NCBI GenBank assembly: GCA_963793025.1
Contig: CAWBYL010000006.1
Span: forward strand, 310,001-374,000
Length of the DNA: 64,000 nucleotides
DNA from: CAWBYL01 sp963793025
Lineage (GTDB): Bacteria; Actinomycetota; Acidimicrobiia; Acidimicrobiales; Acidimicrobilacustridaceae
Direction: 5' to 3'
The position numbers and the translations under genes are program-made. Below, in pieces: positions 60,124-64,000 of this stretch. Below the pieces are notes generated by a model. It had not been told where the DNA came from, searched no databases, and worked only from the letters and a program-made list of their open reading frames with translations. How positions within the stretch are numbered: position 1 is the stretch's first letter; the number at the start of each line of letters is the position of its first letter.

Positions 60124-60202
60124 GGCAGCTGCACAGCATCGGGGCGGGGAGAGACGACGTGCAGGGTGTGGCCGGAGAGATCACCGACAGCCAGGTGGGT
60201 CC

Positions 60203-60946
60203 GTGAGCGGGCGGGTGGCGGTGGTGACGGGTGCGGCGTCGGGGATCGGGCGGGGCGTGGCCGAGCGCTTCGCGTCCGAGGGTCACCCGGTGGCTCTTCT
60301 CGACCGCTCCGGTGACGGCGCCGAGACCGTCGCACGAGACCTGCGGCAGGCGGGGGCGACCGCCGTCGCGCTCGAGGTCGACGTCGCCGACTGGACGGCG
60401 GTGGCCGAGGCGTTCGGCGCCGTGCGGGCCGAGCTCGGCCCGGTCGAGATCCTGGTGACCTCGGCGGGCATCGAGTCCTTCGACGCCGCGGTGGACATCA
60501 CCCCGGAGACGTGGGACCGCATCCTGGCGGTCAACCTGACCGGCACCTTCACCTGCGTCCAGGCCGCCCTCCCCGACATGGTCGCCGCCGGATGGGGCCG
60601 GATCGTCACCATCTCCTCGTCGAGCGCCCAGTCCGGGGCGCCCCACATGGCCCACTACTCGGCATCCAAGGGCGGAGTGATCGGGCTCACCAAGGCCCTG
60701 GCCCGGGAGCTGGCCGGCAACGGCATCACCGTGAACACCATCCCGCCCTCGCTGGTGGACACGCCGATGGCTCGAGACGCCGAGGCGCGAGGATTGGTGA
60801 GCGTCGACGCCATGGCGGCGATGGTGCCGGTGAAGCGGGCGGGGACGCCCGACGACATCGCCGCCGCCTGCTCGTTCCTGTGCTCCGACGGGGGCAGCTA
60901 CATCACCGGACAGGTCATCGGAGTCAACGGTGGCATGTACATCTGA
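60203..60946 (+). CDS. SDR family NAD(P)-dependent oxidoreductase
   Basis: 247 residues, classical SDR of FabG type: 'VAVVTGAASGIGRGVAERFA' (cofactor), 'LVTSAGIESF', 'ISSSSAQSGAPHMAHYSASKGGVIGLTKALAREL' (Ser, YxxxK) and 'CSDGGSYITGQVIGVNGGMYI' at the C-terminus. It would interconvert an alcohol and a ketone. GTG at 60203. It is 30 bases upstream of the P450 gene, so the product of one may be the substrate of the other. Confidence 0.93.
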   Translation: MSGRVAVVTGAASGIGRGVAERFASEGHPVALLDRSGDGAETVARDLRQAGATAVALEVDVADWTAVAEAFGAVRAELGPVEILVTSAGIESFDAAVDITPETWDRILAVNLTGTFTCVQAALPDMVAAGWGRIVTISSSSAQSGAPHMAHYSASKGGVIGLTKALARELAGNGITVNTIPPSLVDTPMARDAEARGLVSVDAMAAMVPVKRAGTPDDIAAACSFLCSDGGSYITGQVIGVNGGMYI

Positions 60947-60976
60947 GGTGCGATCGGGCACCGGCCTGGAGGAATC

Positions 60977-62254
60977 GTGACGACCGACTACGACAACGTG
61001 GACTTCTTCTCCGACGAGTCGCTCGTCGAGGACCCGTACCCCTACTTCGAGCACCTGCGCTCCCAGTGCCCGGTCGCCCCACTGCCCCATCACGGGGTGC
61101 TGGCCGTCTCCGGGTACGAAGAGGCGACCGACGTCTACCGCGACGTCGAGACCTTCTCCTCGTGCAACTCGGTGATCGGCCCCTTCGCCGTCTTCCCCGT
61201 CCCGTTGGAGGGCGACGACGTGAGCGAGATCATCGACAACAACCGCGACCAGCTCCCGTTGAACGAGCACATGGTGACCATGGACCCGCCCGACCACACC
61301 CGGGAGCGGGCCCTGCTCATGCGGCTCATCACCCCGAAGCGCCTCAAGCAGAACGAGGAGTTCATGTGGCGCCTGGCCGACCGGCAGCTCGACGAGTTCC
61401 TGCCCGACGGTCGCTGCGAGTTCATCAGCCGCTACTCACAGCCCTTCGCCATGCTCGCCGTCGCCGATCTCCTCGGGGTGCCCGAGGCCGATCACCAGTC
61501 GTTCCGGGACGGGTTCGGACTCAGCCAGTCGCCCGGCGCGCTGGGCGAGGAGTCGGGCCCCGACAACAACGCTCTCGGCTGGCTCGACGACTACTTCGCG
61601 TCCTACATCGAGGACCGCCGTCGGACTCCCCGCCACGACGTCCTCACCGATCTCGCTCTGGCCACGTACCCCGACGGGTCGACCCCTGACGTGGTCCACG
61701 TCGTTCGCACCGCGACGTTCCTGTTCGCCGCCGGACAGGAGACGACGGCTCGCCTCCTCGCCAGCGGCCTGCGCCACCTGGCCGAGAACCCAGAGCTCCA
61801 GGACGAGCTGCGGGAGAACCGCGAGCGCATCCCCGACTTCATCGAGGAGACGTTGCGGGTCGAGAGCCCGGTGAAGGCCGACTTCCGGATGGCACGACGG
61901 ACCACCACCGTCGGCGGAGTCGAGATCGCGGCGGGAACGCCGGTGATGCTGCTCAACGGCGCCGCCAACCGGGATCCCGCTCGCTTCGAGTGCCCGGACG
62001 AGTTCCGCCTGGACCGCACCAACGGGCGCGAGCACATCGCCTTCGGGCGCGGACCCCACGCCTGCCCCGGGGGGCCGCTGGCCCGGGCCGAGGGGCGCAT
62101 CAGCCTCGAACGGATCCTCGACCGCACCCGTGACATCCGCCTCGACGAGGCGCACCACGGCCCCGCCGGTGACCGTCGGTTCGACTACGAGCCCACCTGG
62201 GTCCTGCGCGGGCTCACCGGCCTGCACCTCGAGTTCACCCCCGTCGATGCCTAG
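60977..62254 (+). CDS. cytochrome P450
   Basis: 425 residues, soluble bacterial type. The oxygen-binding I-helix motif is 'AAGQETT' (251-257), ExxR is in 'ETLR' (291-294) and the haem loop 'FGRGPHACPGG' (356-366) carries Cys363. The C-terminal 'TNGREHIAFGRGPHACPGGPLARAEG' is standard. It hydroxylates an unactivated carbon using electrons from the ferredoxin encoded next. The family and substrate cannot be named from sequence alone. GTG at 60977 with GGAGG nearby. Confidence 0.95.
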   Translation: MTTDYDNVDFFSDESLVEDPYPYFEHLRSQCPVAPLPHHGVLAVSGYEEATDVYRDVETFSSCNSVIGPFAVFPVPLEGDDVSEIIDNNRDQLPLNEHMVTMDPPDHTRERALLMRLITPKRLKQNEEFMWRLADRQLDEFLPDGRCEFISRYSQPFAMLAVADLLGVPEADHQSFRDGFGLSQSPGALGEESGPDNNALGWLDDYFASYIEDRRRTPRHDVLTDLALATYPDGSTPDVVHVVRTATFLFAAGQETTARLLASGLRHLAENPELQDELRENRERIPDFIEETLRVESPVKADFRMARRTTTVGGVEIAAGTPVMLLNGAANRDPARFECPDEFRLDRTNGREHIAFGRGPHACPGGPLARAEGRISLERILDRTRDIRLDEAHHGPAGDRRFDYEPTWVLRGLTGLHLEFTPVDA

Positions 62255-62278
62255 TCGGCGGCCGGCGAGGAGGCTCCG

Positions 62279-62497
62279 ATGATGCACATCGTCGTCGACT
62301 ACGACCTCTGCGAGAGCAACGCCCTGTGCGTCGGGGCCGCGCCCGAGGTGTTCGTGGTGACCGACGACGACGTCCTCGAGGTCCTCGACGACCGCCCCGA
62401 CGAGGCCTTGCGAGCGAAGCTCGAACTGGCCGTGCGCGTCTGTCCCAAGCAGGCGATCACCATCGTGGCGACACCGGGCGACTCCGCCGGCGACTGA
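62279..62497 (+). CDS. 3Fe-4S ferredoxin
   Basis: 72 residues. Three cysteines are placed as CxxNxxC...CP: Cys11 and Cys17 in 'DLCESNALCVGAAPEVF', and a third in 'VRVCPKQAI'. The fourth ligand is Asn (C-E-S-N) instead of Cys or the more common His, the CxxXxxC variety of actinobacterial P450 ferredoxins. It delivers electrons to the P450 24 bases upstream. No ferredoxin reductase is in the window. Start: ATG at 62279 or 62282, with GAGGAGG. Confidence 0.93.
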   Translation: MMHIVVDYDLCESNALCVGAAPEVFVVTDDDVLEVLDDRPDEALRAKLELAVRVCPKQAITIVATPGDSAGD

Positions 62498-62567
62498 CGG
62501 GTGCGACGCCGGAGACGCCTCGCGGCGGTGGTTGTTAGGCTGGTTCTCCTGTGAAGCGATGACCATT

Positions 62568-62577
62568 ATCAGCTGAT
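62568..62577. promoter_or_regulatory. ATCAGCTGAT palindrome upstream of the dehydrogenase
   Basis: A perfect 10-bp palindrome lies in the 124-base gap between the ferredoxin and dehydrogenase genes, downstream of TAGGCT (62536-62541), a possible -10. It shares the CAGCTG core with the operator candidate at 33282. Weak. Confidence 0.28.
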
Positions 62578-62621
62578 GGTCCACGGGGGGCGCCCGACGG
62601 GGCGTCGCGGAGGAGCAGGCG

Positions 62622-64000
62622 ATGGACTACGACATGGGCGCGGATGTCGCCGCTGTCCGCACGCAGCTGCGGGAGCTCGTGGCGACCGACGTGCCCCTCG
62701 GCTATCTCGGTGCCTTCACCGACGATCCGGCCGATCTCGAGATCGCCCAGACCTTCTGTCGTCGGCTGGCCGAGCGCGGCCTGCTCTGCCTGGCGTGGCC
62801 CGAGGAGTACGGGGGACGGGGCGCCTCGATCTGGGAGCAGACCGCCGTGCGCGAGGAGATGTGGGCCCTCCACGAGCCACGCGGCGCGCAGTACATGGGC
62901 GTGAACTGGGTGGGGCCGACGATCATGCGCCACGGGACGCCGGAGCAGCAGCGCCTGCATCTGCCGCCGATCGCCGGCGGATCGGTGATCTGGTGCCAGG
63001 GGTTCAGCGAACCCGACGCCGGTTCCGATCTCGCCTCGCTGACGACGAGCGCCCGGCCCGACGGCGACGACTGGGTCGTCACCGGTCAGAAGATCTGGAC
63101 CTCCTACGCCACCATGGCCGAGTGGTGCTTCCTCCTGGCCCGCACCGCCAAGGAGGACAAGAAGCAGCAGGGCCTCACCGTCTTCCTCGTCCCCATGGCC
63201 AGCGCCGGCATCGAGGTGCGACCCATCGACTGCATGATGGGGCCGCACCACCTCAACGAGGTGTTCTTCGACGAGGTGCGGGTGCCGCACGCCAACGTGC
63301 TCGGACCCGTGGGGGAGGGATGGCGCATCGTGCAGGAGGTGCTGGCCTTCGAGCGGGTGGGCATCGCCCGCTACGCCCGCTGCGAGCGGCTGCTCCAGTG
63401 GGCCCCGGTCGCCACGGCGGACGAGTGGGACGAGCTCCCCGAGGAGCTGCGCAGCCGCTGGGCCCGGATGCTCGTCCACTGCCGGCGGGCCCGCCTGCTC
63501 GCCTACCGGGTGGTGGCCACCCAGGAGTCGGGCCAGGTTCGACCGGGTGACGCCGCCGCCTATCGCATCGCCGTCACCCGGCTCGACCAGGAGAGCGCCG
63601 AGGTGCTCAACGACATCGCCGCGTGGGCGGGCGCCGGCGGTGACGAGCTCGACCGGTTCCGCCGGGCGGTGGAGGATCACGCTCGCTACTCAGTGGCGGC
63701 CACGGTGTCCTCGGGCAGCATCGAGATGCAGCGGATCCTCCTGGGTCGAACCCTGCTGGCCGCGTCGATGAGGATCGAGCTGTCCGACGAGGCCCTCGAG
63801 TACGGCGCTCTCGTCAGCCGAGCCGTCGAGGGGGCCGGCGGTGACACGCTGGCCGCCGCCGCGGAGGCCGATCCCTCGTGTCGTCGGGACCTGGTGTGGC
63901 CGGTGCTGGCCGAGCTCGGCGCGTGGGACCTCGATCCGATGGCCAGCGCCGACGAAGCCGAAGCGGCCGCCGCCCTCTGCCGGGCCTCTGGGCGCTGGGC
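62622..64000 (+). CDS. acyl-CoA dehydrogenase, apparent tandem (FadE34-like) fusion, partial
   Basis: The frame is open to the right edge (459 codons visible). Residues 1-380 are a complete dehydrogenase: 'FCRRLAERGLLCLAWPEEYGGRGASIWEQTAVREEMWALHEP', 'IWCQGFSEPDAGSDLASLTTSA', 'WVVTGQKIWTSYATMAEWCFLLARTAKEDKKQQGLTVFLVPMASAGIEVRPI', 'FFDEVRVPHANVLGPVGEGW' and 'SSGSIEMQRILLGRTLL'. After that, 'LSDEALEYGALVSRAVEGAGGD' and 'VLAELGAWDLDPMASADEAEAAAALCRA' read like the start of a second dehydrogenase. FadE34 of mycobacteria, a steroid side-chain enzyme, is such a two-in-one protein. ATG at 62622 with GGAGGAG. Confidence 0.85.
   Translation, partial: MDYDMGADVAAVRTQLRELVATDVPLGYLGAFTDDPADLEIAQTFCRRLAERGLLCLAWPEEYGGRGASIWEQTAVREEMWALHEPRGAQYMGVNWVGPTIMRHGTPEQQRLHLPPIAGGSVIWCQGFSEPDAGSDLASLTTSARPDGDDWVVTGQKIWTSYATMAEWCFLLARTAKEDKKQQGLTVFLVPMASAGIEVRPIDCMMGPHHLNEVFFDEVRVPHANVLGPVGEGWRIVQEVLAFERVGIARYARCERLLQWAPVATADEWDELPEELRSRWARMLVHCRRARLLAYRVVATQESGQVRPGDAAAYRIAVTRLDQESAEVLNDIAAWAGAGGDELDRFRRAVEDHARYSVAATVSSGSIEMQRILLGRTLLAASMRIELSDEALEYGALVSRAVEGAGGDTLAAAAEADPSCRRDLVWPVLAELGAWDLDPMASADEAEAAAALCRASGRW

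Noticed and set aside
33282..62577. KstR-type steroid operators
   Set aside because: No copy of the TnnAACnnGTTnnA palindrome was found by eye, so a KstR regulon is not supported, although a computed scan would be firmer.
1..64000. CRISPR array, tRNA or rRNA genes
   Set aside because: No regularly spaced repeats, cloverleaf-like segments or rRNA stretches were seen by eye.

Overview
This is a GC-rich window (about 70% GC, most codons ending in C or G) carrying genes typical of Actinobacteria. It has four luciferase-like F420-dependent oxidoreductases, a GAF/ANTAR regulator, a stand-alone LigD-type polymerase domain, an MmyB-like domain, a DUF222/HNH (13E12-type) endonuclease, a P450 with a 3Fe-4S ferredoxin, and many acyl-CoA genes. 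The content fits an Acidimicrobiia-like or other lipid-degrading actinobacterium. No rRNA, tRNA or CRISPR array was seen, so the taxon stays an inference.

Layout. 0-5 kb: a GAF/ANTAR fragment, a CorA-like protein without its membrane domain, a LigD polymerase domain, an HSL-type hydrolase, a CaiB-type CoA transferase and two coupled small unknown genes. 5-15 kb: epoxide hydrolase, F420 oxidoreductase, acyl-CoA synthetase, DUF2461, a Baeyer-Villiger monooxygenase, thioesterase, crotonase and D-aminoacylase. 15-25 kb: a mixed set of metabolic genes (hydroxyisobutyrate dehydrogenase type, TesB, VOC, dienelactone hydrolase, Gfo/Idh/MocA, AhpD, YceI, MmyB domain, crotonase, two F420 enzymes, amidohydrolase). 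25.9-29.3 kb: a badly frame-broken MFS-SDR pair beside an ECF sigma factor. 29.3-33.2 kb: a cupin-MarR operon with twin operators, a phosphatase, a ParB-like protein, an SDR remnant, a SnoaL protein and an F420 enzyme. 33.3-38.9 kb: a catabolic operon of crotonase, carboxyltransferase and two acyl-CoA dehydrogenases, followed by TetR. 39-48.6 kb: a molybdopterin oxidoreductase, an orphan solute-binding lipoprotein, a FadR-type GntR regulator, acyl-CoA ligase, thioesterase, amidohydrolase and SDR. 48.6-57.7 kb: crotonase, ligase, a LAL-type LuxR regulator, and a ligase-crotonase-dehydrogenase operon. 57.8-64 kb: the DUF222/HNH gene, then TetR divergent from SDR, P450, ferredoxin and an acyl-CoA dehydrogenase running off the window, apparently a tandem (FadE34-like) fusion.

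How it works together. The window looks like a peripheral catabolic island. Ligases and a CoA transferase activate acids to CoA thioesters. Paired dehydrogenases and crotonases perform beta-oxidation-like steps. P450, BVMO, SDRs and F420 enzymes supply oxidations and reductions, and thioesterases release products. Steroid, terpenoid or branched-acid substrates are plausible, but the sequence does not say which.

Quality note. Seventeen genes between 15.3 and 48.1 kb need small indels to read through. Many are +1 in a short run of one base, so sequencing or assembly error is likely. The flanking regions are clean.
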